A stretch of 64,000 nt of DNA, taken from positions 2,550,501-2,614,500 of the forward strand of contig NZ_CP029289.2 in the NCBI RefSeq assembly GCF_003201835.2, written 5' to 3'. The position numbers were made by a program, and so were the translations under genes. Positions 41,536-50,859 of the stretch are shown here, piece after piece; within the stretch, counting starts at the first letter, position 1, and every line of letters starts with the position of its first letter. The notes under the pieces are model-generated. The model made no database searches, was not told the DNA's origin, and saw nothing but the letters and a program-made list of their open reading frames with translations. The stretch comes from Acidianus brierleyi (GTDB lineage: Archaea; Thermoproteota; Thermoprotei_A; Sulfolobales; Sulfolobaceae).

Positions 41536-44500
41536 CTATAAAAATAAAATAAGAGAGGCTATGTATCTGGATTTATCATTTTCCTCAAGCAGTTTATGTG
41601 ATATTTTGTACATAGGACCTATTCCATTTTTATTAAGATATGAAATGTAACTGCCTACATTTTCTCCCTTTATTATGGAATAAATTATTTTAGATTCTGC
41701 AAATTCTGGAATATTAATTAGTTCTTTAATATCTTTAATATTAATGTTTAATGATTCCACAACTCTCAAGAATTCGTCTATATTTTTTCCTGAAAACGCT
41801 TCAGCGGCTAGTGTTATTAAATGCGTATCTGAAGGTATTTTAATATTCTGTTTTAATGCGATTTTAGCTATTACTTGTGCATCAGATAAGCTAGGTGTAT
41901 AATATTTTTCTGAAAAATCTATAAAATCACTTAAAATATTTTTATACTCATACGCGTTTCCTGATACTAGGGATTTTGCTAGGCGTATTTGTAAGGTATT
42001 AAATAGTAATTCGATTTCGTCTGGATACAAAAGTCTCTTAGAATTTTCTCTAATTAAATAATTATAATACGGTAATGATAAGAATTCTGCTAGTCTTAAG
42101 GTATCCTTTAGATCCTCATCTGGTGGAAGCATAGTATAATAGAATATTCCGATTTCCGAATTATATTTATCCTTATCAATTTCCATTCTTTTAATAGCAA
42201 AATCTAATGAACTTGCAAAGAAAGCAGTAGAAGCTACTTTAGCACCTTCGCCTTTATCTATTCTTTTTGCAATATTCTTCAATAAATTTAGATTTTTCTC
42301 AAATTTCTTGACAGTTTTTATAAAACCGTCTACATTCTCTTTCTCAAAAGCCTTCTCTGCAAGCATATCTAATGAAATAGTATTAGCAAAGATCTCTATT
42401 GGAGATTTACCTTTCCTCTTAGGCAACAGTAGGAGTGCATATGCTTTTGATATTGGAGACAATTCCGATATTTTCTTTATATGTTGTATATTTCTGTATT
42501 CTGATGTTAGAGATAAGGAAACGTAATGTCTAACAAGTTCTTCTTCCTTGAGATTCATTATTTTATCAAAAATGAATTTTTCCAGAACTCTGAAAGCTTT
42601 TTTCTCCCCATACAATGTGTACAGTATGAGTAATCTTAATGCCGTTATCAGACACTTTTTGTCGTTTGATTTTATAATTGTTTTTATTACATTTGAATAA
42701 TCTTTATCTATACTCAAATAATATAGAAAGCTATACACAAAAAGCGAATTTATATCCTCATCAGATATTATATCTTTTTCCTCTAAGACCTTAAGCAAAT
42801 CCATTTCTTTAGGAAGTTTTTCGCAACCATCAGTTAAATAATCCATTATGTCTTGAATTACATTTTTAAGAATTTTGTAACTTATGGGAGCTACTTCTTC
42901 TCCTGCTAGAAAATAATTGTCAAACTTTGTGTTTGATAAAACCAAAATATTCTTTAGAATTGTATGAGAATAATTAATAAGTAGATCATCAATTAGGTTT
43001 TTAGATTTTGCTTCATCAATAATAGTCTTTCTAAGAAATTCCAATATTTCTGAAGATTTTTCTTCAAAATTTTTTATATCTCCGCCTTCGTCTTTCTCCT
43101 TTATATTTGGGGGCAATTCAGAAGTTACTGAAAACCATTTTACTAGAATATCTCTCTTTTCAATTTTTCTTTGTGAATACTCTAAGATTTTTCTCGAAAC
43201 ACCTACAGGTAAAGGAAATCCATATTTAAGACCTACAGCTATTAATGGAGAATACCACTTAATTAGATTAGGATCTTCCTCGAAAATGACTTCATAAATA
43301 TACTCAGTAAGGTCTTTTCTATAATTATTTTCTATTTCTTTTCTTATATCTGCTTCTTGACCTACTATGTTAGGGTTCTTGAGAGCATAATATGATAATT
43401 TAGGATCTGATATCTTATTTTTACTTCTATTCTTAACGAAATATTTAAATATATTAGTAGAATCTACTTCATATTTAGGTTCTGAGATATTTAAGGTTTC
43501 GGCTAGATCATCTGTTAAAATTATGAATTTATGTCCTTTTTTCCTTAAATAAGAACTAATATGCCTTAAATTCTCATAGTTTTCAGAATGATAATCTATT
43601 ATAATTATTTTTTTATCACTCGTGGAATTTTCTGTAGGTAAAACTATAGAATAAGAATTATCCCTAGATAAAAGATTCTTTATAGCTTCGTTGCTTATTG
43701 TAGTCTTCCCAGTCTTTATAGCGCCTCTTAATACTACATTCTTATTATTAAGGAGCATAGTTGCTATATACTCAGCAGCTTCTAAGAATTCTGGAGTATA
43801 AGTATAATTCCATTTTTCCAATTTCGGTTCCTTCTCCTCTATTTTTTCAAGAAAATTCGAAATAACCTTCTTAGATTGGCCCGGCAAAATTCTTAGAGCA
43901 GAATCAATCCTATAAAAAATTAATTCCTTCCATGTATTGCTCAACTTTAACCATGCACCTTTCATTTCTTCAGGTGATGGAAAAAGTGAGAGTAAAGGGT
44001 ATAATATTGCGTCCTCTCCATCAATCTCTCTGCTAGGAAATCTAGAATAAACCTCCTTAAATTTTACTACTATTGGAAGAATTTCGTCTAATTTTCCCTT
44101 CTTATATAATTCTTTTGCCTCGTCGACTAATTTAGGTATATAAGTAGAATAATTTGGCATGGTAATTAGGGAGTATTCTAGTATTTTAGTTAACTCTTCC
44201 CCATTAACTTCTTCTAATATATCCTGAGTATGGAAAGTTAGAGCGTTACCCTCTATATTTACGTGAGGATTTCTGAGAGACGGTTCCTTAAGTGTTACCT
44301 TTCCTAGGAATAATTCGACAATATAGTTTCTTCCCTCAACTACGATTTTCCTATCCTTATCTTTACTTAATTCACTTAACTTCTGTTTAAAGTCATTAAA
44401 TTCGCCGAGATTATTTATTTCTTTTGGCAATTCAATGATTATATCATTCTCAGTAAGTAATTTCCTTAAAGTAGTAGTTTTACCTGAGAAAGGTAAGCCT

Positions 44501-44568
44501 GAAACTAGCACTAGGTCTTTTTCTGACAATCTTCTCGTAATAGATCTTTCTGTAATTTGATTAACCAT
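41536..44568 (-). CDS. large two-P-loop NTPase, STAND/AAA-like, unknown role
   Basis: 1010 residues. The first P-loop is GLPFSGKTT at 24-32 and the second GAIKTGKTT at 282-290, with a Walker B-like hydrophobic strand ending in Asp (IIIIDYHS) at 321-328. The rest, about 500 residues, is helical and may form repeat-like modules. No transmembrane segment is seen. STAND-type NTPases often act as sensors or in defence, but no effector domain is recognisable, so the role is open. It starts about 25 bases after a TTTAAAG TATA-like box on the minus strand. It is convergent with the coiled-coil nuclease-like gene, 48 bases apart. Confidence 0.65.
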   Translation of the reverse strand: MVNQITERSITRRLSEKDLVLVSGLPFSGKTTTLRKLLTENDIIIELPKEINNLGEFNDFKQKLSELSKDKDRKIVVEGRNYIVELFLGKVTLKEPSLRNPHVNIEGNALTFHTQDILEEVNGEELTKILEYSLITMPNYSTYIPKLVDEAKELYKKGKLDEILPIVVKFKEVYSRFPSREIDGEDAILYPLLSLFPSPEEMKGAWLKLSNTWKELIFYRIDSALRILPGQSKKVISNFLEKIEEKEPKLEKWNYTYTPEFLEAAEYIATMLLNNKNVVLRGAIKTGKTTISNEAIKNLLSRDNSYSIVLPTENSTSDKKIIIIDYHSENYENLRHISSYLRKKGHKFIILTDDLAETLNISEPKYEVDSTNIFKYFVKNRSKNKISDPKLSYYALKNPNIVGQEADIRKEIENNYRKDLTEYIYEVIFEEDPNLIKWYSPLIAVGLKYGFPLPVGVSRKILEYSQRKIEKRDILVKWFSVTSELPPNIKEKDEGGDIKNFEEKSSEILEFLRKTIIDEAKSKNLIDDLLINYSHTILKNILVLSNTKFDNYFLAGEEVAPISYKILKNVIQDIMDYLTDGCEKLPKEMDLLKVLEEKDIISDEDINSLFVYSFLYYLSIDKDYSNVIKTIIKSNDKKCLITALRLLILYTLYGEKKAFRVLEKFIFDKIMNLKEEELVRHYVSLSLTSEYRNIQHIKKISELSPISKAYALLLLPKRKGKSPIEIFANTISLDMLAEKAFEKENVDGFIKTVKKFEKNLNLLKNIAKRIDKGEGAKVASTAFFASSLDFAIKRMEIDKDKYNSEIGIFYYTMLPPDEDLKDTLRLAEFLSLPYYNYLIRENSKRLLYPDEIELLFNTLQIRLAKSLVSGNAYEYKNILSDFIDFSEKYYTPSLSDAQVIAKIALKQNIKIPSDTHLITLAAEAFSGKNIDEFLRVVESLNINIKDIKELINIPEFAESKIIYSIIKGENVGSYISYLNKNGIGPMYKISHKLLEENDKSRYIASLILFL

Positions 44569-44712
44569 GAACTAGTGTATAAGCTTTAAATTAAAAACTT
44601 AAATCCATTGTTTGAAGAATATTCCTATAAAATGATGAAATATTAAAATAATTCGTATATTTTCAACGTTTTTCTAATAAAATAAGCAATAAGACTTAAC
44701 AAAGAAACTACG

Positions 44713-44950
44713 TAGCAGTTTATGGGAATTTCTCTTACTTAGGTATTTTCATTCTCTAACGCAGTGAACTCCTACGGTGATTTTCACGAACAATACTCCT
44801 AAACAAGAAGACAAGCCTTACAAGAGTGAGACTAAGAAGACTAGGTATAGGGGAGGAGGTGGTGAAGGCCCTCAAGTTGACCCCAATCAAGTAGTTCCTT
44901 CGGCTCTTCAAGCTATCGCCTAGCCATGTTAGAGGCAAAGCATGTGGAGC
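44713..44950 (+). mobile_element. IS fossil: dispersed 43-bp repeat copy plus GC-richer coding remnant
   Basis: Bases 44713-44755 match 8272-8314 at 36 of 43 positions. Directly after this, sequence to ~44922 is much richer in G+C and reads in one plus-strand frame as a protein tail (TKKTRYRGGGGEGPQ ... NQVVPSALQAIA) ending in TAG, with no start. The next bases run into IS110 copy 2. I read it as the decayed end of another transposable element. The family is not identified. Bases 44569-44712 hold nothing but the promoter of the minus-strand NTPase gene. Confidence 0.45.
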
Positions 44951-46139
44951 CTATCCATCTCCATGGAGTCTTCCGCCCCCTTAAACCCTATATAGATTAA
45001 TTAGTTGGGGAGAGTAATACTCTCCAACTGGGAAACATGATCGACCCCTTGACTGAAGCAAAGTCTTCGAAAGGGAGCGTGACAAACCCCTACCATCGGA
45101 CTGAACATTGTGATAATATGCACGGATATAGGTGTGATAAAGAGGTAGGGATCCTAGGAATAGACATATCAAAAGATCATGTGACGAGTGAGGGGAGGGT
45201 CTACGAGAACAACAAGAAGGGTTATGAAGAAATACTAAAAGTGAAACTAAACACAATAGTGGTCGAACCGACAGGAGCATCAATAAAACCATGTCAATAC
45301 TTCAAGGAAAAAGGGATCAAGATACTACAAGTAAGCCAAAACTATGGAAGGAGAAGGACTTGAGAGGAAAACAGATTTTTACTACAAAAACTAATAAACA
45401 TGGTAAACAAGGCAAAGGAGTACAACTACAACCCATTGAAAGAACTAGTAACACTATACGTCTTCCTAAAAGTTGAAAGTAAAGTACAAGAACAGGGTAA
45501 AAAGAGCATCCTAAGTGACGAGGAAAAATAAGCAAGGAAATTGAAGAATTCTCTAAAGGAAACTTCAAAATACAATTATACAACTTGGAACAAAGATCGT
45601 ACTTGAAGAAATCGAAGTATTATCTAAAGCACTACTGGAAACAAGCGAGAAAATAAAAGAAGTAGAGAAAATGATACAATCACAGTCTGAAAATCACGTT
45701 CTATTAACTATACCGGGAATAGGAAAACTTTCTTCGGGAATAATAATAGGCATTGTTGGAGACATTAAACGCTTTCCTAACCCTGAGTCCTTCGTATCTG
45801 CGGTTTAGACCCAATAGTTGAGAGGAGCGGTAAAGCTACTGTAAGGGAATCTCGAAGAAGGGTAATAAGTACTTGTGCAGCTTGTTTTCCTAGCTGAGAT
45901 GAATTACTCTCGTAATCCTAAACTAAAATTTTACGAGAACCATAAGGAAAAGTTGAAGGGAAAGAAGTTGTCTGCTTTAGCCAGGAAATTGAGGATAGTT
46001 TGGAGTGTTTGGTATAATAATAAGCCTTATGAGCCTAAGTGATCCTCCCCAAATCGCCACGTGGATTGAAAGGTACACGTGGCAATCTTAGTTGACATTA
46101 TGCTTGAAGTTCAACCGAAATATTTATTACTGAACGCCC
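44951..46139 (+). mobile_element. IS110-family insertion sequence, copy 2 (decayed)
   Basis: Inverted relative to copy 1 and about 64 bp shorter through many small deletions: for example the inner hairpin loop at the left end, single-codon losses in the transposase, and frame shifts near 45340 and 45375. The right-end hairpin and the last ~55 bases up to 46139 are unchanged. It is closely related in sequence to copy 1 over the rest, so the decay is recent or the two have been homogenised. Confidence 0.82.
45037..46042 (+). pseudogene. IS110 transposase remnant, multiple frameshifts
   Basis: Reads as the N-terminal DEDD domain (GILGIDISKDH, VVEPTGAS) to about 45340, then breaks through several 1-4 base deletions. 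The C-terminal part TIPGIGKLSSGII can be followed at 45710-45760, with a further deletion at the AYCGLDP motif. The final WSVWYNNKPYEPK and stop at 46040-46042 are preserved. It cannot make a functional transposase. Confidence 0.85.
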
Positions 46140-46512
46140 CTGAATCTGATAAACATTGTGGTTTTAGCAATTAAGGGACCGTTATTTTTTGTTGTGGATC
46201 ATAACAGAGTAGCACATATAAAGGGGTGTAACAATTGAGACCTCAGGGAATCCTCGCTCTCAGAGCGTGGAAGAGGTCAGAAAGGCTAACTATGAAAAGA
46301 GCATTCACTGTTATTTCTTTGAAATTAACGTTATCATAGGCTTTTAAACTTTATAATACCTTTTATAGTATTTTCACTCAGTAGGATAAGGAATATAGAT
46401 TTTAAAAATTAAATTTATATTTAAAAGTGAATTCTAAGTAAAAATATTTTATATTATAACTAACAAATGTATCCTTATCAATATAAACTTAAAAATTTTC
46501 AAGTATATATTA
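46140..46512. other. 373-bp gene-free region with a TnpB-type right-end hairpin
   Basis: Bases 46239-46278 form a stable stem: GACCTC pairs with GAGGTC, and inside it CGCTCT-C-AGAGCG. The string AATCCTCGCTCTCAGAGCG with GAGGTCAG after it has the look of IS200/IS605 right ends of Sulfolobales, so a decayed tnpB element is likely. The remainder is A+T-rich and includes the promoter of the aminotransferase gene (ACTTAAAAA at 46486-46494). Confidence 0.5.
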
Positions 46513-47775
46513 ATGAATATGAGCAAATCCATTCAAATCATAAAAGAGGATTCAAAATACCTTATGCAGTCTTTTAAGAGATGGTATCCCTTAGTTATAG
46601 ATCATGCAAAAGGTTCCATAATTTATGACGTAGACGGGAAAGAATACATTGATATGAATTCCGGAATAGGAGTCATGGCATTGGGGCACGGAAATGAAAA
46701 AATAATTAATGCAATAAAAGAGCAAATGAGTAATTTCTTTCATTATAGTTTAACAGATTTTTATTATGAACTAGCAGTAGACGTAGCAAAAAAATTAACA
46801 TCTTTTTTGCCTTTTTCATCAAAAGTGTTTTACACTAATAGTGGAACAGAGAGTGTAGAAGCTGCAATGAAGATAGCTCGATGGTACACAAAAAGACAGT
46901 ATATTATAGGATTTATAAATTCTTTTCATGGAAGGACTTTAGGATCTCTCGGATTAACCTCGAGCAAAACTGTTCAAAGAAGAGGATTTTCTCCATTACT
47001 TCCTTCTACTCTTCTACTGCCATATCCTGATAGCAGGAATCCTTTATTGAAGGACGATCCTGTTAACCGTTTAATGGAATACATAGAGGATTGGATTTTT
47101 GAGAAAGTAGTAGACCCCAACGAAGTTGCGGCTATATTCTTTGAACCTATCCAAGGAGAGGGAGGAGTCATTATTCCTCCAGAAGATTTTGTAAAAGAAT
47201 TAAGAAGAGTAACTTATAAACATGGAATACTCTTAGTTGTTGACGAAGTACAGACTGGTATTGGAAGAACTGGGAAAATGTTCGGTTTTGAGAATTTCGA
47301 TATTATGCCAGATATTATATGTTTAGCAAAAGCCTTGGGAGGAGGTCTGCCTTTAGGAGCAGTTGTGGGTAGATCAGAAATTATGACTTTACCTTTAGGT
47401 TCTCATGCAAACACTTTCGGTGGTAATCCTTTAGCTTTAGCTGCTTCAAAGGTAGTCTTGGAAGAAGTACCAAAACTTCTTGATAGAGTAAATTACCTAG
47501 GAAAAGAAATAATTGATGAATTGAACAATTCAAAATCTCCATATGTCTACGATGTTAGAGGAAAGGGTCTTATGATAGGCGTAGAATTAAGAAAGAACGG
47601 AAAGGCTTTTGTTGATGGTTTGGAGAGAGTACTCATGTGTTCATTCAATAGGGGTGTATTACCTATAGGAGCAGGGGAATCAGTAGTTAGATTACTTCCA
47701 CCATTAGTTATAGAAGAAGAACTTGCAAACAAGGGAACAAGAGTTATTAGGGAAGAGATAGATAAATTACGGTGA
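46513..47775 (+). CDS. class III aminotransferase (4-aminobutyrate/acetylornithine type)
   Basis: 420 residues. PLP-binding motifs are complete: the GTESVEAAMKIARWYT block, Asp in LVVDEVQTGIGRTGKMFGFE, and the Schiff-base Lys in ICLAKALGGGLPLGAVV, followed by HANTFGGNPLALAA. It moves an omega- or alpha-amino group to 2-oxoglutarate; closest by eye to GABA aminotransferases. A TATA-like box fits a leaderless start at 46513 or the ATG at 46519. An acyl-CoA dehydrogenase gene follows after 6 bases, suggesting a joint pathway such as amino-acid or lysine/GABA breakdown. Confidence 0.88.
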   Translation: MNMSKSIQIIKEDSKYLMQSFKRWYPLVIDHAKGSIIYDVDGKEYIDMNSGIGVMALGHGNEKIINAIKEQMSNFFHYSLTDFYYELAVDVAKKLTSFLPFSSKVFYTNSGTESVEAAMKIARWYTKRQYIIGFINSFHGRTLGSLGLTSSKTVQRRGFSPLLPSTLLLPYPDSRNPLLKDDPVNRLMEYIEDWIFEKVVDPNEVAAIFFEPIQGEGGVIIPPEDFVKELRRVTYKHGILLVVDEVQTGIGRTGKMFGFENFDIMPDIICLAKALGGGLPLGAVVGRSEIMTLPLGSHANTFGGNPLALAASKVVLEEVPKLLDRVNYLGKEIIDELNNSKSPYVYDVRGKGLMIGVELRKNGKAFVDGLERVLMCSFNRGVLPIGAGESVVRLLPPLVIEEELANKGTRVIREEIDKLR

Positions 47776-47781
47776 TATAAT

Positions 47782-48975
47782 ATGGTCTTTCCTTTCCGAA
47801 GTTTAGAGGATTTCAAAATAGAAATAAATCAAGATCATGAGCTATTTAGAGAATCAATGAAAGAATTCATGGAAAAAGAAGTTAGGCAACATGTAGAAAA
47901 AGGAGAGAACTCTGGAGATATACCTAAGGAAATAAAGGAGAAATCAAAGGAATTAGGACTTTATGGATTAGATATGCCAGAAAAATATGGAGGACAGGGA
48001 GGAAATTATATTTATTTATTGATAGCTACTGAGGAAATGAGTAGAGTATGGCCGTCAATGGCTACTTTCTTTTTAATAAATTGGATGTTTTCAAACGCAA
48101 TTAATAAATTTGGAAGTGAATATTTGAAAGAAAAATATATTCCTGACATAGTTTCTGGTAAAAAAGTAGCAGCTTTTGCTAATACTGAACCTGGCGCAGG
48201 TACGGATGTGGCTGGAATTCAGAGCGTAGCTAAGAAAATTGACGATCATTACGTTATTACTGGGAAAAAGATGTTTATTACGAATGGCGATATTGCTGAC
48301 TATTATATAGTTACAGCAAGAACATCATCAGAAGAAAAAAGATGGAAAGGAATTTCAATGTTCGTTATAGAGAAGGATTTTCCAGGTTTTAAAGTTGAAA
48401 GCAGAATATCAACAACTGGACTGAAGGCTTCGCATACTGCCGAGTTATCACTAAATGAAGTAAAAGTTCCAAAAGAAAATTTGGTAGGAGAAGAAGGATT
48501 AGGATTTAAATATGCTGTAGCATCGTTTGATTATGCACGAACAATAGTTTCAGCACAAGCTGTGGGAATAGGTCAAGCAGCGTTGGAGAAATTATTGGAA
48601 TATTCTCTGCAGAGAACTTCTTTTAATCAGAAATTAGCAAGTTTTCAAATGGTTCAACAGAAAATTTCTGAATCAATGGCTGATATATATTCTTCTAGGC
48701 TAATGACCTATTGGGCTGGAAATCTTTATGTAGAAGGTAAAGAAGACGATTATGTGAGTGTTGCTTCATTAGCTAAATTCTTTTCAACTGAGGCAGCAGA
48801 AAGAACTATATTGAGAGCAATGACCGTGCATGGAGGATATGGAGTATCTGTCTCTACGGGATTAGAAAGAATGCTTAGAGATATTCAAATACTAAAGACA
48901 TATGAGGGAACAAACGATATACAGAGACTATCTGCGGCTAAATACATGTTAAAAAAAGTCTATGGATTTTCATAG
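47782..48975 (+). CDS. acyl-CoA dehydrogenase
   Basis: 397 residues, the standard length. FAD/substrate motifs: AFANTEPGAGTDVAG, ITGKKMFITNGDIADYYIV, the C-terminal RDIQILKTYEGTNDIQRL with the catalytic-type Glu in YEGTND, and GGYGVS. It introduces the alpha-beta double bond in acyl-CoA and passes electrons to an ETF-like carrier. It shares a transcript with the aminotransferase (6-base gap). Confidence 0.93.
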   Translation: MVFPFRSLEDFKIEINQDHELFRESMKEFMEKEVRQHVEKGENSGDIPKEIKEKSKELGLYGLDMPEKYGGQGGNYIYLLIATEEMSRVWPSMATFFLINWMFSNAINKFGSEYLKEKYIPDIVSGKKVAAFANTEPGAGTDVAGIQSVAKKIDDHYVITGKKMFITNGDIADYYIVTARTSSEEKRWKGISMFVIEKDFPGFKVESRISTTGLKASHTAELSLNEVKVPKENLVGEEGLGFKYAVASFDYARTIVSAQAVGIGQAALEKLLEYSLQRTSFNQKLASFQMVQQKISESMADIYSSRLMTYWAGNLYVEGKEDDYVSVASLAKFFSTEAAERTILRAMTVHGGYGVSVSTGLERMLRDIQILKTYEGTNDIQRLSAAKYMLKKVYGFS

Positions 48976-49010
48976 CATATTTTTATTTTATCGTTTTAAT
49001 ACATTCTATT

Positions 49011-49526
49011 ATGAGAATTCTAATAGCTGGTATAGGGAACATTTTCATGAGAGATGATGGATGTGGAAGTTTCCTGGCTGAAGCTCTTGAAGGAAAAGTA
49101 GAAGCGGATGTACAAGACTTCGGTACTGGAGGAATTTCTTTGGTTGATGAATTAGAAAAATACGATGTTATAATAATTTTAGATATAGCAGATATAAACG
49201 AAGATATTAAAGTTTTTGAAGTAAATGATATAAACGAAGATGATATTGTTCAAACAGTTCTCTCCATGTCATTTGGGGGATCCCATGGTTTGGGTATAGA
49301 AGATATTTTAACAATTTTAAAAAGTAAAGGAAGTAAAGTAAAAATAATTCTTTTAACATGTAAACCAAAAATACTAAATCCAGGAATAGGGTTAAGCGAT
49401 GAGTGTTTAAAAAATGCATTTCTTGCTATTGACGAACTAGAGAAAATTCTGAAACAATTCAATGTCAAAGTAGATAGAAATGAAATTAAAGAAGCACTAA
49501 TATCTAGAATCAGAAGAATTAGATAA
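49011..49526 (+). CDS. [NiFe] hydrogenase maturation endopeptidase (M52, HyaD/HycI)
   Basis: 171 residues. It begins with AGIGNIFMRDDGCGSFL, the family N-terminus, with the first nickel ligand at Asp15/Asp16. The second is Asp58 or Asp61 in ILDIADI, and the third His92 in GGSHGLG, so the site is complete. The enzyme cuts the C-terminal peptide from the large subunit after Ni insertion. It is the first gene of the hydrogenase region and reads toward it. A degenerate paralogue lies at 52.7-53.0 kb. Confidence 0.88.
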   Translation: MRILIAGIGNIFMRDDGCGSFLAEALEGKVEADVQDFGTGGISLVDELEKYDVIIILDIADINEDIKVFEVNDINEDDIVQTVLSMSFGGSHGLGIEDILTILKSKGSKVKIILLTCKPKILNPGIGLSDECLKNAFLAIDELEKILKQFNVKVDRNEIKEALISRIRRIR

Positions 49527-49715
49527 ATAACGTTTATTAAAAGTACACTCATATGCCTGCTTTTATCGGCAACGAAACTCTTAGAATATATTAAAATTAG
49601 AATATATATTAAAAAATAAGATTTCCGATAGTATTGTACAGTCTCTTACTGCCTACTCAAGTACTATAGTGTATCTCTACTAAAAATAAGAATCCAGTTC
49701 AGTTGTTTCATCCGT

Positions 49716-49988
49716 TTATGATTTTTTTAAGTATTCGTCTGTTTCTTTAAATTCTTCTAGTCCTTTGTCAGTTATATAAACTACCTTCTCTTCATCTTCT
49801 TCCATGATTTTAACCTTCTCTTCCATTATCAAATCCCTTAGATTTGCATAAAATGCACCATCAGAATTAACTATATCCTTTAACATTAGAGTTCTCTTTA
49901 ATTCGCCAATTTTTATACCTAGTCTTTCTCTTGCTAACTCCTTCAGTATTGCATAGCGAATTAATCTCAATTTTGAACGTATTTTCAT
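49716..49988 (-). CDS. small winged-helix transcriptional regulator
   Basis: 90 residues: a helical N-terminus (KLRLIRYAILKELAR), a recognition-type segment IVNSDGAFYANLRDLIMEEKV and a wing EKVVYITDKGLEEFKE, as in PadR/ArsR-like single-domain regulators. A 9-bp inverted repeat at 50017-50040 overlaps its own promoter region, which suggests self-regulation and control of the divergent DsrE-like gene. Its position at the edge of the hydrogenase island makes hydrogenase genes further candidates. Confidence 0.68.
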   Translation of the reverse strand: MKIRSKLRLIRYAILKELARERLGIKIGELKRTLMLKDIVNSDGAFYANLRDLIMEEKVKIMEEDEEKVVYITDKGLEEFKETDEYLKKS

Positions 49989-50016
49989 ATAAGCCTTTCA
50001 AGCTCGTAGTATTAAA

Positions 50017-50040
50017 AGTTTAACTAACTCTAGTTAAACT
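50017..50040. promoter_or_regulatory. 9-bp inverted repeat, candidate operator
   Basis: AGTTTAACT and AGTTAAACT are perfect complements with six bases between. They overlap the TATA-like sequence of the winged-helix gene (minus strand start 49988) and lie 50 bases before the divergent DsrE-like gene. Confidence 0.55.
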
Positions 50041-50089
50041 CGAAAAATACAGAGAGTTGGAGATAAAAAAAGGTACTATAAGATAAAGA

Positions 50090-50632
50090 ATGATTAATAA
50101 ATGTTTTTATTATAAAAATAATCAAGATGAGAAAGAGTTATTAGTATCTTTGATAAATTATCTATTGATTAAAATGGAAGAAAAGAGAAAATTAGGCCTA
50201 GTATTTGCATCAGGAGCAGCAAATAGAATTTGTTGCATAGCTATATACGGTGGTGCAGCTCTCGCATCTGGATGGGAAGTAAAACTGCATCTAGTAAACG
50301 AAGGGGTTGTTGCTTTTAAAAAGGACGTATTACCTAAATTGAATTCTTTAGATATGGGAATGACTATACGGCCAGATTTTTACTTACCTTATACTGAACA
50401 ATATTTAAAAAACGTTGAGTCTGCTGTAAAGAATGGTCAATTAAAAGATTGGTATTCATTTCTAAAACAATTAAAGACGGATTATCCGAACGATTTTAAA
50501 ATCTATGCATGCCCAGTAGCTTCAGCGTTTTATAATATAAAAAAGGAAGATCTAGTCGAAATAGTGGATGAAATAAAAGGCGCAGAATCTTTCCTAGAAG
50601 AAATATATGGAGGAGTTGTAATGTATATTTAA
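50090..50632 (+). CDS. DsrE/F-like protein
   Basis: 180 residues from the first ATG; a start at 50174 would begin at MEEKRKLGLVFASG, nearer to the family's usual N-terminus. The fold signature is a first strand LGLVFASGAANRI, the second-site block GGAALASGWEVKLHLVNEGV, and IYACPVASAFYNI with a Cys that DsrE proteins can use for persulfide binding. Such proteins act as sulfur relays. It lies between the winged-helix regulator and the HypC-like pair and overlaps the minus-strand HypC-like gene by 4 bases. A link to hydrogenase or to Hdr-like sulfur transfer is inferred from position. Confidence 0.7.
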   Translation: MINKCFYYKNNQDEKELLVSLINYLLIKMEEKRKLGLVFASGAANRICCIAIYGGAALASGWEVKLHLVNEGVVAFKKDVLPKLNSLDMGMTIRPDFYLPYTEQYLKNVESAVKNGQLKDWYSFLKQLKTDYPNDFKIYACPVASAFYNIKKEDLVEIVDEIKGAESFLEEIYGGVVMYI

Positions 50633-50859
50633 TCTTTAATTTTATTCAACATATTTTTTAATTCATTTTCTATATCTTCCTTTTTTACCTTCTTTATGGC
50701 ATATCCTGCATGAACTAGAATATAATCGCCTTCTTTTGCTTCAATCAATCCTAATTCTATATCTCTTCTTATACCATTGAAATCTACTATCGCTGTACCG
50801 TCTTTTATTTCAATTATCCTTCCTATGTACGCCATATCATAAGGATCAAAGTTACTCAT
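50629..50859 (-). CDS. HypC-like protein lacking the N-terminal cysteine
   Basis: 76 residues, or 68 if translation starts at Met9 (ATG 50835), which aligns best with HypC. HypC proteins begin Met-Cys and need Cys2 for binding Fe(CN)2CO and HypD. Here the aligned start is MAYIGRIIEIKDG, with Ala in place of Cys. The second conserved site, the His in LVHAGYAIKKV, is kept. Its start overlaps the stop of the next HypC homologue, which has the opposite pattern. It is possibly an accessory or half-active chaperone. Confidence 0.72.
   Translation of the reverse strand: MSNFDPYDMAYIGRIIEIKDGTAIVDFNGIRRDIELGLIEAKEGDYILVHAGYAIKKVKKEDIENELKNMLNKIKD

Noticed and set aside
44756..44938. 60-codon minus-strand frame
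   Set aside because: The plus strand of the same GC-richer stretch reads as a more protein-like tail; the minus frame is probably a shadow in an IS fossil.
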